Source of the DNA: Paracoccus fistulariae
Lineage (GTDB): Bacteria; Pseudomonadota; Alphaproteobacteria; Rhodobacterales; Rhodobacteraceae
Length of the DNA stretch: 64,000 bases
NCBI RefSeq assembly: GCF_028553785.1
Contig: NZ_CP067136.1
Span: 1,674,001 to 1,738,000 of the forward strand
Direction: 5' to 3'
The notes beneath the pieces were generated by a model that worked only from the letters and a program-made list of their open reading frames with translations, was not told the origin of the DNA and made no database searches. Shown one piece after another: positions 52,559 to 61,319 of the stretch. Position numbers and translations under genes: made by a program. Every line of letters starts with the position of its first letter. Positions within the stretch are counted from its first letter, which is position 1.

Positions 52559-54034
52559 ATGAACACCGCTTCCATCGTCTCCAAAGTCTGGAGCTTCTGC
52601 ACCACGCTGCGCGACGACGGCGTCGGCTACGGCGACTATCTGGAACAGCTGACCTATCTGATCTTCCTGAAGATGGCGGATGAATACGGCAAGCCGCCCT
52701 ATAACCGCGATGTCGGCATCCCTGCTGGCTTTGACTGGACCAGCCTGACCACGCGCAAAGGCGCCGAGCTCGAGTCCCATTACATCGCCCTGCTGCGCAA
52801 GCTGGGCGAACAAAAGGGCATGCTGGGCCAGATTTTCACCAAGGCGCAGAACAAGATCACCGACCCGGCCAAGCTGTTCCGCCTGATTGACATGGTCGAT
52901 GGCGAAAAGTGGGTGATGCTGGGCGCCGATGTGAAAGGCGACATCTATGAGGGGCTTCTTGAACGCAACGCAGAGGACACCAAGTCCGGAGCGGGCCAGT
53001 ATTTCACCCCGCGCGCGCTGATTCGGACGATGGTGGAATGCGTGCGGCCCGAGCCCGGCAAGACCATCGCCGATCCGGCCTGCGGCACGGGTGGGTTCTT
53101 TCTGGCTGCCCATGATTTCCTGACAAACCCTGAGAACTACTCCTTGGATAAGGACCAGAAGGAGTTTCTGAAACACTCGACCTTTCACGGCAACGAGATC
53201 GTCGCTGGCACGCGTCGTCTGTGCCTGATGAACATGTACTTGCATGGCATCGGCGAAATGACGGGTGATACGCTGGTGTCCCCGGCTGACGCCCTGGTCG
53301 CACCGCCGTCGGACACCTTCGATTATGTGTTGGCCAACCCTCCTTTCGGCAAGAAAAGCTCGATGAGCTTCACCAATGCCGAGGGCGAGCAGGAAACCGA
53401 CGACCTGACATATAACCGACAGGATTTCTGGGCGACGACCTCGAACAAACAGCTGAATTTTGTGCAGCATATTCGCGCAATGCTGAAAACCACAGGGCGG
53501 GCGGCGGTCGTCGTCCCGGATAATGTGCTGTTCGAAGGCGGCGCGGGCGAGACCATCCGCAGAAAGCTGCTGCAGAACACCGATCTGCACACGATCCTAC
53601 GCCTGCCTACCGGTATCTTCTATGCGCAAGGGGTCAAGGCTAACGTCATCTTCTTTGATAACCGAGCGGCCAGCCCCGACCCGCAGACATCAAAGGTCTG
53701 GTTCTACGACTACCGAACCAACGTGCATCATACCTTGAAACAGAAGCCGCTGACCCACGCGCATCTGTCCGACTTCGTGAAATGCTACAATGCCGACAAT
53801 CGTCACCAGCGTGTGCCCACATGGGGTGACGACAATCCCGACGGCCGCTGGCGCGCCTACACGCGCGAAGAGCTGTTACAGCGCGACAAGGCGAGCCTGG
53901 ACCTGTTCTGGTTGCGCGATGCGTCGATGACCGATTTGGACAATCTGCCCGAGCCGGACGTGCTTGCCGCCGAGATCATGGATCAACTTGGTGCGGCAAT
54001 GGCGAGCTTCGAGGCGGTGACCGAAAAGATCTGA
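52559..54034 (+). CDS. hsdM: Type I restriction enzyme methyltransferase subunit
   Basis: A 491-residue adenine-N6 methyltransferase. The start MNTASIVSKVWSFCTTLRDDG is the usual one for this subfamily; an upstream in-frame start is rejected. HsdM N-terminal helical domain (about 1-135), AdoMet motif ADPACGTGGFFLAAHDF and catalytic NPPFGKKS are present. Together with HsdS it protects host DNA and with HsdR it forms the restriction complex. Gene order is R-S-X-M. Confidence 0.96.
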   Translation: MNTASIVSKVWSFCTTLRDDGVGYGDYLEQLTYLIFLKMADEYGKPPYNRDVGIPAGFDWTSLTTRKGAELESHYIALLRKLGEQKGMLGQIFTKAQNKITDPAKLFRLIDMVDGEKWVMLGADVKGDIYEGLLERNAEDTKSGAGQYFTPRALIRTMVECVRPEPGKTIADPACGTGGFFLAAHDFLTNPENYSLDKDQKEFLKHSTFHGNEIVAGTRRLCLMNMYLHGIGEMTGDTLVSPADALVAPPSDTFDYVLANPPFGKKSSMSFTNAEGEQETDDLTYNRQDFWATTSNKQLNFVQHIRAMLKTTGRAAVVVPDNVLFEGGAGETIRRKLLQNTDLHTILRLPTGIFYAQGVKANVIFFDNRAASPDPQTSKVWFYDYRTNVHHTLKQKPLTHAHLSDFVKCYNADNRHQRVPTWGDDNPDGRWRAYTREELLQRDKASLDLFWLRDASMTDLDNLPEPDVLAAEIMDQLGAAMASFEAVTEKI

Positions 54035-54059
54035 TAGTGCTGGCCGATAGCTTCAGCCT

Positions 54060-55022
54060 TCATGACACCTCGGCCGGGGACTCCACCAGCGCCAAGGCGC
54101 CATCCGGCAGCGGGCTTTGCAGCTTACTGGCGATTTCGATCGGTGCCGAAAGCCAGGTTTCCCAATCCCTGGGATCCGTCAGGATGACCGGCATGGCTTT
54201 CGGATGCACCGATTTCACCTCGGCATTGGGCGCGCAGGTCAGAAAGGCATAGAGATCGTCGGTGGTTTCGCCATCCTTCACCTTCCGAACCGAAGTCCAG
54301 CCCCGAACCTCGATCCCGGCGAAGAACATCGGCGTCTGTGATCCCGTTGGGGCAAACCACTGACTGCCGCCCTTGATCGGCTCGGCAAAGGCTGTGACCG
54401 GCACCAGGCAGCGATGTGCGGGCCCGAGCCAGCGCCGCCAATGCGGCGAGGTCAGGTTACGGACATTGGTAATACCCGGATCCCGCTGGGTCTTCAGGAC
54501 CGATGGTGGCGATGGCATCCCCCACCGTGCCTTCACCAATTCCAGCGCACCGCCATCATGGCGGATGATCGGTGCCAGTTGATCCGGATAGACATTGCCC
54601 GCCGCGACATTGCCCGCGCGGTCGGTCATGCTCATGCCCTTGAAAAGCTGGCGCATCGCCTCCTGCGTGGTGGTCTGATTATAAAGATTACACACGGTAT
54701 CATCGTCCTCGGTACGGCCAAAGGGCAGATAGGGTGAACTGTAGCCCGGCAGGCAGGTTCCGTCAGCCAGTTCCAGATCCGGAAAGGCCGTCAGGCAGGC
54801 GCTGGCCGCATCCGGCTCACGGAAATAAAGCGCGATCCGGTCCCGCGTGCCACCACGCCCGCCGCCATGCCAGGCATAGTTGCCGCGGCCGATACGCGTC
54901 GCCAGCCACTCGTGCAGCGCGTCGGACCTGCGGCCAAAACCCATTCCCGGCACGTAAATTAGCACCCGGACCGGGAAGGCCGAATCGTCGATCTTGGCTT
55001 GAGGTGTGCTGCGGCGTGTCAT
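54060..55022 (-). CDS. SRAP-family protein with N-terminal extension (copy 2)
   Basis: A 320-residue near-copy of the SRAP gene at 41972-42934, in the same orientation, with few amino-acid differences. It retains the in-frame GTG (54693-54695) before the catalytic Cys, the FAEPI and HPKAMPVIL motifs and the LexA box. DNA similarity stops close to both gene ends, so the duplication is essentially one gene long. It lies between the type I RM operon and integrase 2. Confidence 0.88.
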   Translation of the reverse strand: MTRRSTPQAKIDDSAFPVRVLIYVPGMGFGRRSDALHEWLATRIGRGNYAWHGGGRGGTRDRIALYFREPDAASACLTAFPDLELADGTCLPGYSSPYLPFGRTEDDDTVCNLYNQTTTQEAMRQLFKGMSMTDRAGNVAAGNVYPDQLAPIIRHDGGALELVKARWGMPSPPSVLKTQRDPGITNVRNLTSPHWRRWLGPAHRCLVPVTAFAEPIKGGSQWFAPTGSQTPMFFAGIEVRGWTSVRKVKDGETTDDLYAFLTCAPNAEVKSVHPKAMPVILTDPRDWETWLSAPIEIASKLQSPLPDGALALVESPAEVS

Positions 55023-55028
55023 GGACAC

Positions 55029-55043
55029 GAACAAATGCAGAAC
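55029..55043 (-). promoter_or_regulatory. LexA (SOS) box upstream of SRAP copy 2
   Basis: GTTC-TGCATTT-GTTC on the minus strand, identical to the box at copy 1, 6 nt upstream of the ATG. Confidence 0.85.
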
Positions 55044-55150
55044 TTGATGCGCTCTGCAAGGTTCGACCGCTTATCATGCTGACAAAGTGAACTTGGCCTG
55101 AAGAAGATAGCGGCAGGCCCGTGACGGTGCATTCCTCGCCGTTCGTCCGA

Positions 55151-55200
55151 ACCGGCGCCCCTGCCCGGCTTCCCGTTCCGGTCCGTTCCTGTATTCCGGT
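55151..55200 (+). repeat. Leader repeat upstream of integrase 2
   Basis: ACCGGCGC, then TTCCCGTTCCGGTCC (55170-55184) and TTCCGGT. The same order recurs at 59216-59262 before the HTH gene. Function as operator or arm site is likely, as in prophage 1, though the sequences differ between prophages. Confidence 0.6.
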
Positions 55201-55240
55201 CCGCGAATGATCTCGTTGATAAGCCTGCGATTCTACGCAT

Positions 55241-56578
55241 GTGTCGATGGCAAAGACGGGAGATTCATCCTTGCGGAACAGAGAAAAGCTTAACGAGAAA
55301 CTGGTCCGGGCCTCTGAAACCCGACCCCGGCCATGGCAGATTTTCGACACCGAGGTGTTGGGCCTGTCGATCTGCATCTACCCCTCCGGCAGCCGGTCCT
55401 TCATGTTCGACTACCGGGTCGCCGGGCGCCAGCGCCGCTTCACCATCGGTCGCTGGCCGGAATGGAGCGTCACCGCCGCCCGCGACCGCGCCAAGGTCCT
55501 GCGCCGCGACGTGGACAGCGGACAGGATCCGATGGCCGAACGCGAGGATGCCCGCGAGGCACCGCGCTTTCCGGATCTGGTCGAACGCTATCTGCGTGAA
55601 CATGCCACGCATCTGGCGCCGCGGAACGCCGCCGATCAGGAATCCATGCTGCGCAAGCTGATCGAGCCGCATTGGAAGCACCGGCTGGTCAGCGAGATCG
55701 AACCCGTCGATGTCGAGCGTGTGCTCAACCTGATCGCGCAGGGCCGGTCGCGTCCGGCGAAGAAAAAGACCAAAGCCAAGCGTAGCAAGCCGTTGGCGCC
55801 TCCGAAGCCCACACCGATCCGGGCCAACCGTGCAGGGGAAATGTTGCGCAAAGTCTTTAACCTCGCCATCGCATGGAAGATGCGGCCGGATAACCCGGCG
55901 CTGGGCTTCCGTCGCCGAATGGAGGTAGAACGCGAACGGTTCCTGTCCATGGACGAGATCGCCCGGCTTGGCGATGCGCTGGCCGCAGCCGAGGACCAGC
56001 GCGCAGCCGCCATCATCCGCATGTGTATGTTGACCGGCGCTCGGGTTGGCGAGGTACGGACCGCCCGTTTCGAGCATTTCGATCTGGAACGCGCCATCTG
56101 GACCAAGCCCGCCGCCAATACCAAGCAGCGCCGCATCCACCGGGTGCCTGTCTCGCTGGACACGGTGGCGCTGGTCCGCAACCGCATGGGCGCCGTGCCA
56201 ACCGGTTGCGACTGGCTGTTTCCGGGCGATGTCGAGGGCAAGGACCAGCCGGTGCAGGAACTCCGACGGTTCTGGATCGGCATTCAGAAACAGGCCGACC
56301 TGCTCGATGTCCGCATTCACGACCTGCGCCACACCTTCGCCTCGCTGCTGGTCAGCGGCGGCGCCTCGCTGGAAATGATCGGCAAATTGCTCGGGCATTC
56401 GCAGTCGCGCACCACCCAGCGCTATGCCCATCTAATGGATTCGCCGCTGCGTGCCGGTGTCGATGCTGTTGCCGATCTGGTGCGGGCGAGGCCCCGGCTG
56501 GTTCACTCTGCCTCGCCCGCCGAAATTTGCGAACCTATGCCGGAACCGGCGCGCGCAGCTGGTGCCAGATCGCGCTGA
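55241..56578 (+). CDS. Tyrosine-type phage integrase (prophage 2)
   Basis: A 445-residue integrase, clear paralogue of the prophage 1 enzyme with the same domain layout: arm-binding N-terminus (about 20-110), core-binding domain with a Lys-rich insert (PAKKKTKAKRSKP), catalytic domain with LTGARVGE, RIHDLRHTFASLL, LLGHSQSRTTQRYAHL. All catalytic residues are present. Its 3' end overlaps the antisense companion by 44 nt. The core and C-terminal tail differ enough that it probably uses another att site. Confidence 0.95.
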   Translation: MSMAKTGDSSLRNREKLNEKLVRASETRPRPWQIFDTEVLGLSICIYPSGSRSFMFDYRVAGRQRRFTIGRWPEWSVTAARDRAKVLRRDVDSGQDPMAEREDAREAPRFPDLVERYLREHATHLAPRNAADQESMLRKLIEPHWKHRLVSEIEPVDVERVLNLIAQGRSRPAKKKTKAKRSKPLAPPKPTPIRANRAGEMLRKVFNLAIAWKMRPDNPALGFRRRMEVERERFLSMDEIARLGDALAAAEDQRAAAIIRMCMLTGARVGEVRTARFEHFDLERAIWTKPAANTKQRRIHRVPVSLDTVALVRNRMGAVPTGCDWLFPGDVEGKDQPVQELRRFWIGIQKQADLLDVRIHDLRHTFASLLVSGGASLEMIGKLLGHSQSRTTQRYAHLMDSPLRAGVDAVADLVRARPRLVHSASPAEICEPMPEPARAAGARSR

Positions 56579-57131
56579 TCCGCTTGCGGATGGTGCTTTC
56601 GTCCGGGGCATCGCCATCCGCGCTGTTCTGGATGAACCATTCCTGCATCTCTGCAACCAGTTCGGTCAGACTTTCTGGCAACCCATGTTCATGAATACGG
56701 ATCATCATCGCCAGATAGGCTGCCTCCCAATCGTATTTCCTGACCGGACCCGTATTGCTTCGCCGACAGACTCTGTGACGCTCCTCGAATTTTGCCAACG
56801 TGTCGGCCGTGATCATCAGATCATGCAGATCAATCAGCAGCCCCTCCTCGGGCGAATGCGCGACTGACCAGTTTTCTGTCCCCGGGCCACGGACCCGAAG
56901 GATCAGTATCTCATCATGCGCCACCCCGAAACGCCGGCACATCCGCAGCACATCGCTCGGCGCGACGGCGACAAGATCGGAGAACAACTCCCCGCCGAAC
57001 CGGGTAGGCGGAATGGCAACGAGAATCTCCAGATGCCCCGCAAAGGCCCATTCGACAATATCGGCAATCGTGCAGCCCCAGCGAGCAGAAACTTCGATCA
57101 GCGAGTAAAGGGCGCGGGGCGGCAAAGACAT
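56535..57131 (-). CDS. Conserved integrase-companion protein (prophage 2)
   Basis: A 198-residue homologue of the 9931-10527 product, same length, same strand relation to the integrase. Shared parts: MSLPPRALYSLIEVSARWGC, KYDWEAAYLAMMIRIHEHGLPES and DESTIRKRISAIWHQL. Upstream is an 8-bp hairpin (57159-57179, CTGAAAGG/CCTTTCAG). Function unknown. Conservation beside two diverged integrases argues for a role in the switch or excision reaction. Confidence 0.8.
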   Translation of the reverse strand: MSLPPRALYSLIEVSARWGCTIADIVEWAFAGHLEILVAIPPTRFGGELFSDLVAVAPSDVLRMCRRFGVAHDEILILRVRGPGTENWSVAHSPEEGLLIDLHDLMITADTLAKFEERHRVCRRSNTGPVRKYDWEAAYLAMMIRIHEHGLPESLTELVAEMQEWFIQNSADGDAPDESTIRKRISAIWHQLRAPVPA

Positions 57132-57158
57132 GGTGTATCTCCTCGTTCGTCTTCATGC

Positions 57159-57179
57159 CTGAAAGGGTGGTCCTTTCAG
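57159..57179. repeat. Hairpin upstream of companion gene 2
   Basis: CTGAAAGG and CCTTTCAG around GTGGT, 28 nt upstream of the antisense companion start. Operator or hairpin in the 5' leader. Confidence 0.4.
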
Positions 57180-57385
57180 CGCGAAGGACTTGGCACGAAT
57201 GCAGCCTGAGGTTGATAGGTGCCGTCGGGAACATGCTGTCGGAATTCAGCTTCGAGCCCGCTTGAAAGCAAACATTCAGGCTCTATCCAGCGCCAGAAAA
57301 TACGCGATTTACCAACGTCTAAAATCAACAGGCTGTTCGTGGTATTATTTATTCTGAAGCACCCCCTATGCTCGGAGAGTAAGTG

Positions 57386-58984
57386 ATGCAGGATTACGAC
57401 GACCGCGATCATAGTCCGCGGGACACGCGCGATGACTGGGCAGAGTTGGAACTGGTCTATGCGGAGCCCCGCAGCGAAGACACCGTACAGGCGTTGGTTA
57501 CCGAGGTTCTCGGCGAAGGGCTGCCCGTTGCAGCAGTGTTCGACCCACAATCCGACCATCATTTCTTTCTTACGCTGGTCGGACTGCTGCGCATGAGTGA
57601 GGAAGAAGCCGTCTTTGCGCTGGCACGCGAGTATCGGCCAGTCCTGCAAGCCGATGAAATAAACCCGGCGCTTATCGGCGGCCTCTATTTCCAACGTGCA
57701 GGGGTAGCGCCCGGCCTGCTGGCCAATCTGTGCTCAACGCCCGAGGTGCCATTGTCACCAACGGGGTGGCCGCATCAGATGGTCGGCACCAAGGGCGGTT
57801 GGAACACGCAAAAAGCTCCTAAAGGCCGGGGCGGCATTGTTGCGGTGATCGACACAGGCCATTCGAGCCATGACGAGTTAACCGGCTCGATCCTGACACA
57901 TGGTCAGTTGAATCTGGTGGAAGGCGGAACGGATGCGCGCGACCGATTCAACGCGGGCATAGGCAAAAATGCGGGTCATGGAACACTCGTTTGTTCGGTT
58001 CTAGCAAGTCGCGGTGATATCGATTCTGGCTTCAACATGACAGCGCCGGGGAAAATTACCGGTGTCGCCCCTGCGGCCGATGTCCTTCCCATTCGCGCAT
58101 TTCGGTCGGTCATGAACCTGTCGCAACGAACAATCCCACGCGCGATCAGCCATGCAACCCGCCATGACGCACGAGTCATCACAATGGCCATGGGTGCGCC
58201 GTACAGGATATCGGCCACCGAAAAGGCAATGCGCCAGGCCGTTGACGAGGGGGTTCTGCTTGTTTGCGCCGCCGGTAACTGCTGGCCTTGGACCGTGTTT
58301 CCGGCGGCCTATGCACCATTAAATCTCTGCAGCGCTGCGGGGGCAGTGCGGCAAGACAAAAGCGCTTGGCCCAATAGTTCAAGAGGGCCTGAAACGACCA
58401 TTTCCGCCCCCGGGGAAAATGTCTGGGGTGCGACTAAGCCTGCCGCGAGCAGCCCCGACGATGCCGTGAAACCCGCACAAGGCACTACGTTGGCCACTGC
58501 GATGACCTCTGGCGCGGCGATATTGTGGTCGACGGCCATCGGCAGTCGCGACGACCTAAAGAATCTGGCGAAGAAAAATGGCATGACTGGCCAGCAATTG
58601 TTCAATCGCATCCTTCAGCAAACGGCCGAGCGTCCAGCAAACTGGCCACCAAATTATGGCCTGGGAGCCGGCATCCTGCGCATTGACCGTATGTTTCAAG
58701 CGGTCACATCAGGCGGCAATGTTGCGCGCACGGATGCCGGTGATCCCGGCCCTGATATCGATCTAGCGCTTGCGCCGTGGGGTACGGTTCGAACAATCGA
58801 CATCGTTCGGATGCTGTTTCGTGCCCGCGCACCTGAGATTGAGGCAGAGCTAGGGGAAGAGATGGCCGACTATGCGCCCGAGATCCTCTGGCGTGCACAG
58901 ATCCGTGGCAGCGGCAGGTCGATCGACGGAGTTCCCCCATGGCTCAGGGATCGCCCATTGTTGCGCTCATACCTGACACAGTGA
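57386..58984 (+). CDS. Subtilisin-family (S8) protein with Thr in place of catalytic Ser
   Basis: A 532-residue protein behind GGAGAG. An unrecognised N-terminal domain (about 1-115) precedes an S8 fold: Asp156 (VAVIDTGH), His198 (NAGHGTLV), the oxyanion Asn298 (CAAGNC). The nucleophile motif reads GTTLATAMTSG where GTS(M/L)A is expected, so position 368 is Thr. There is no signal peptide, so it would be cytosolic. The C-terminal 110 residues are unassigned. It occupies a slot between integrase companion and HTH gene that is empty in prophage 1, so it is cargo. Catalytic status is open. Confidence 0.85.
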   Translation: MQDYDDRDHSPRDTRDDWAELELVYAEPRSEDTVQALVTEVLGEGLPVAAVFDPQSDHHFFLTLVGLLRMSEEEAVFALAREYRPVLQADEINPALIGGLYFQRAGVAPGLLANLCSTPEVPLSPTGWPHQMVGTKGGWNTQKAPKGRGGIVAVIDTGHSSHDELTGSILTHGQLNLVEGGTDARDRFNAGIGKNAGHGTLVCSVLASRGDIDSGFNMTAPGKITGVAPAADVLPIRAFRSVMNLSQRTIPRAISHATRHDARVITMAMGAPYRISATEKAMRQAVDEGVLLVCAAGNCWPWTVFPAAYAPLNLCSAAGAVRQDKSAWPNSSRGPETTISAPGENVWGATKPAASSPDDAVKPAQGTTLATAMTSGAAILWSTAIGSRDDLKNLAKKNGMTGQQLFNRILQQTAERPANWPPNYGLGAGILRIDRMFQAVTSGGNVARTDAGDPGPDIDLALAPWGTVRTIDIVRMLFRARAPEIEAELGEEMADYAPEILWRAQIRGSGRSIDGVPPWLRDRPLLRSYLTQ

Positions 58985-59215
58985 ACACCCACACCGCCCA
59001 AGGCGGCAAGAAGCGCGGTCGCAAAATCGTCCGGCCGACCTGTCAGGGGTGCTTAGCGTTGGTCCGGATTTTCGACCCGAAGTCCGGTCAGTCGTCGGGA
59101 AATTTGCAAAAAATAACGGGGGGTCGCGATAGCTTGATGGCGAGGAATGTACCGGTGCGGCAACAGCATTCCTGCCCCGCCACTTCCTGAACCCAAAAGC
59201 CCCGATGAATCAAGG

Positions 59216-59262
59216 ACCGGCGCACCTCTCGCCATTCCCGTTCCGGTCCATTCCGCGCTTTC
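59216..59262 (+). repeat. Leader repeat copy 2 (prophage 2)
   Basis: Matches 55151-55200: ACCGGCGC, TTCCCGTTCCGGTCC (59236-59250) and TTCCGGT (59260-), about 50 nt before the HTH start. The non-coding stretch 58985-59314 contains nothing else that I can assign; a LexA box was not found here. Confidence 0.6.
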
Positions 59263-59314
59263 CGGTGCGCCGTCATGCACCCGTTGATCCCGCAATCACG
59301 GAAGGATCGGGATC

Positions 59315-59551
59315 ATGACGGAAGAAGCTATCAGCGCCCCTGAGGGGCTGCTGGATGAGTGGATGCCGCGGCGGGAGCTGGCGGGAATCATCGGGGTCAG
59401 CAGCGATACGCTGAAGCGCTGGGAGACCCGGCGGATCGGGCCACCCTGCATCCGGATCGGCCGTAAGGTGCTTTACCGGCGCGGAGCGGTGAAGGACTGG
59501 CTCCTGGAGCAGGAAAGCCGGAAGACCGGCGGACGCAGGATGGCACGATGA
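59315..59551 (+). CDS. Excisionase-like helix-turn-helix protein (prophage 2)
   Basis: A 78-residue AlpA-type protein, homologue of 11021-11281: MPRRELAGIIGVSSDTLKRWETRRIGPPCIRIGRKVLYRRGAVKDWL holds the HTH and wing. ATG follows GGAAGG. Its stop overlaps the next start (ATGA). Leader shared with the integrase gene suggests coordinated use in excision or early gene control. Confidence 0.82.
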   Translation: MTEEAISAPEGLLDEWMPRRELAGIIGVSSDTLKRWETRRIGPPCIRIGRKVLYRRGAVKDWLLEQESRKTGGRRMAR

Positions 59552-59712
59552 GGCTGGGTGTCGTGATCGCCGCCCTCGCCATCGTCGTTGCCCTTGCAAC
59601 CCTCGCCCTGCCCTTTCCAGCCATCGACCGCGATGCAATCCTGCGCTTCATCGCGCCCACAGCCTTCGAGATCCGCTCGATCGAGGAAATCCTCGAAGGA
59701 GGCGGGCCATGA
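59548..59712 (+). CDS. Small membrane peptide of 54 residues
   Basis: A short ORF overlapping both neighbours by 4 nt (ATGA). One membrane helix (about 4-22, GVVIAALAIVVALATLAL) is followed by a short amphipathic tail ending EEILEGGGP. The tight overlaps support real translation. It takes the slot of the 87-residue soluble protein of prophage 1. No function can be assigned. Confidence 0.65.
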   Translation: MRLGVVIAALAIVVALATLALPFPAIDRDAILRFIAPTAFEIRSIEEILEGGGP

Positions 59713-60578
59713 GCAATCTGATCGCGGCCTCGGTGCAAAGGCGGGTGGTCGGATCGGCAACCCGCAAAGCCGTGCTGCTCTACATGGCCGACAAGGCCGC
59801 CGATGACGGTTCCGGCATCTGGACCTCCAAGGCCAACATCGCCCGCGATCTGGAACTGTCGCGCCGCGCGGTGCAGATCGCCATCGCCGAACTGATCCGT
59901 GACGGGCTGGTTTCCGAGGCCGGTCAGCGCGACTGCAAACACGGCTACACGGTCGAATATGCGATCCTGCCCGAAGCTGTGGATAAGCTGGTTTCGACCC
60001 GTGAACAGGGTTCACCCCGTGAATCTCATTCACGGGTAACCCGTGAACCACGTTCGCATGACCCCGTGAACCAGATTCACCCGAACCATCCTTATAACCT
60101 TACTACTACGCCGGAGGGCGAGAGCGAGCCTGTGGATAACTCCGATCCCCAGACCCGCTGTCTCGCCGCCGGAGGCCCCGGCCTCTGCCCGGCGTCACGG
60201 GCGGCAATCACCGGCACGGCGGATGTCATCGATGGCTGGCTGCGCGAGGGGATCGACCTCGAGGCGGACATCCTGCCGACCATCGCCAAACGAACCACGC
60301 AGATCAGGATCAGCCCGATCCGGACCTGGGGTTATTTCACCGACGCCGTGCGGGCGGCCAGGCAAGCGAGATTGCGCAGAGAAGCCGATCCCCGCATCAC
60401 CGCCCAGCACCGGTTCTTCGCCGACTGGATCAACTCCGACCGCTACCTGCCGCCGACCGCGGTGACCAATACCATGGCCCGCACCCTGCTGCGCCTCTCA
60501 CTGGTGACGGTGGACCGGCTGACGGGGCGCGGCGTGCCCATTCCGCACAGAAAGGCTGGTGAAGATGACGCCGCGTGA
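59709..60578 (+). CDS. Lambda O-like replication protein (prophage 2)
   Basis: A 289-residue protein. The N-terminal winged-helix domain (about 1-85) contains SGIWTSKANIARDLELSRRAVQIAIAELIRDGLVSE. A short linker (about 95-135) is encoded by GTGAAC/GTTCAC inverted repeats. The C-terminal domain ends with FADWINSDRYLPPTAVTNTMARTLLRLSLVT, matching the same place in prophage 1. Replication initiation is inferred from layout. No helicase or loader gene follows, so host DnaB loading would be needed. Confidence 0.72.
   Translation: MSNLIAASVQRRVVGSATRKAVLLYMADKAADDGSGIWTSKANIARDLELSRRAVQIAIAELIRDGLVSEAGQRDCKHGYTVEYAILPEAVDKLVSTREQGSPRESHSRVTREPRSHDPVNQIHPNHPYNLTTTPEGESEPVDNSDPQTRCLAAGGPGLCPASRAAITGTADVIDGWLREGIDLEADILPTIAKRTTQIRISPIRTWGYFTDAVRAARQARLRREADPRITAQHRFFADWINSDRYLPPTAVTNTMARTLLRLSLVTVDRLTGRGVPIPHRKAGEDDAA
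60001..60110 (+). repeat. Putative origin iterons inside the O-like gene (prophage 2)
   Basis: Three dyads with 3-nt centres: GTGAAC/GTTCAC at 60001-60015, CCCGTGAAT/ATTCACGGG at 60016-60036 (perfect 9-bp arms) and CCGTGAAC/ATTCACC at 60064-60081, plus a single CCCGTGAACC at 60040-60049. An AT-richer run with TTATAA (to about 60110) follows. Same gene position as the prophage 1 repeats, different sequence. Confidence 0.65.
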
Positions 60579-61050
60579 GATCGAGGACCGCTTCGAGGAA
60601 GCCGCATTGACGCTGAAGCGCCTGCCGAACCCGCCCTCTTCAGGGGCACGCGGTTACGGTCGGTCCTGGCCGGAATATGTCCATGAGGCAAAGCATGCCT
60701 ATGGCTATGAACCGGCCCGGATGCGGGTGATTCCCAATGCCCGCGAGATCCAGCGCATGGAAGAGGCGCTGAGCTGGCTGGCCCTGATCGGCGGCGAGAC
60801 CGAGCAGTTGGCCGCCGACAATCGGCGCATCGTCTGGATGCGGGCCGAGGGTCACCGCTGGCAGACCATCTGCCGCCATGTCGGCTGCGTGCGCTCCACC
60901 GCTTGGCGGCGCTGGACGGCGAGCCTGCTGACCATCTCCAAGGCCCTGAAGAAGCTTGAGAAAAAGCCCGCGCAAACGGTCGGCGCAAAATCGACCGGTG
61001 CAGAACAGGGCGCCAAACCGCGCGGCGGGGGCGCCAGCGGGGCGCCGTGA
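60565..61050 (+). CDS. DUF6362-type HTH protein
   Basis: A 161-residue DNA-binding protein. The C-terminal half contains RIVWMRAEGHRWQTICRHVGCVRSTAWRRWTASLLTISKAL, a sigma-factor/HTH pattern of the DUF6362 group. ATG at 60565 is preferred to GTG at 60559; the start overlaps the replication gene by 14 nt. Such proteins often act as late regulators in this phage type; that role is inference. Prophage 1 has an unrelated-looking 233-residue protein in this slot. Confidence 0.75.
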   Translation: MTPREIEDRFEEAALTLKRLPNPPSSGARGYGRSWPEYVHEAKHAYGYEPARMRVIPNAREIQRMEEALSWLALIGGETEQLAADNRRIVWMRAEGHRWQTICRHVGCVRSTAWRRWTASLLTISKALKKLEKKPAQTVGAKSTGAEQGAKPRGGGASGAP

Positions 61051-61230
61051 GGGCGCGAATGGGTCGAACTTAGGGCGCGACATTATCAGCGGTTTCGGCC
61101 CATATTCGACCTACGATCAGGCGAGGTGAGGCCGGGCCAAGCGCCCGTCCCCGGCTCTGGTTCCTCCGCCGGATCGATCCTATGCGGGGGGCAGAGGCTC
61201 GCTAACCCTCCAGCGACAGAGAAAAATTCT

Positions 61231-61273
61231 GGGTTCGCGCCCGGGTTCGCACCTTTGGGTTCGCAGGGTTCGC
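61231..61273 (+). repeat. Four GGGTTCGC repeats before ParB-MTase gene 2
   Basis: GGGTTCGC at 61231, 61243, 61257 and 61266, just after an AT-rich GAAAAATTCT (61221-61230). The non-coding interval 61051-61353 also holds the terminator that follows. Prophage 1 has repeats of another sequence at the same position. Confidence 0.6.
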
Positions 61274-61292
61274 GGCCGCAACAAGACCACCC

Positions 61293-61319
61293 GCCGGGCG
61301 TCCCATCGCCCGGCTTTTT
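61293..61319 (+). terminator. Rho-independent terminator before ParB-MTase gene 2
   Basis: GCCGGGCG and CGCCCGGC pair around TCCCAT, followed by TTTTT. It ends 34 nt before the chosen TTG start. It would stop the early transcript, so the methyltransferase may depend on read-through or antitermination. Confidence 0.8.

Noticed and set aside
57132..57385. LexA box near the prophage 2 companion gene
   Set aside because: Near matches (GAAC then GGAA, GTTC then TATT) break the second half-site; no exact GTTC-N7-GTTC was found.
58939..59190. 83-codon ORF after the S8-family gene
   Set aside because: It overlaps the end of the protease gene, has a Lys/Arg-rich random-looking composition and no ribosome site; it covers the leader region.
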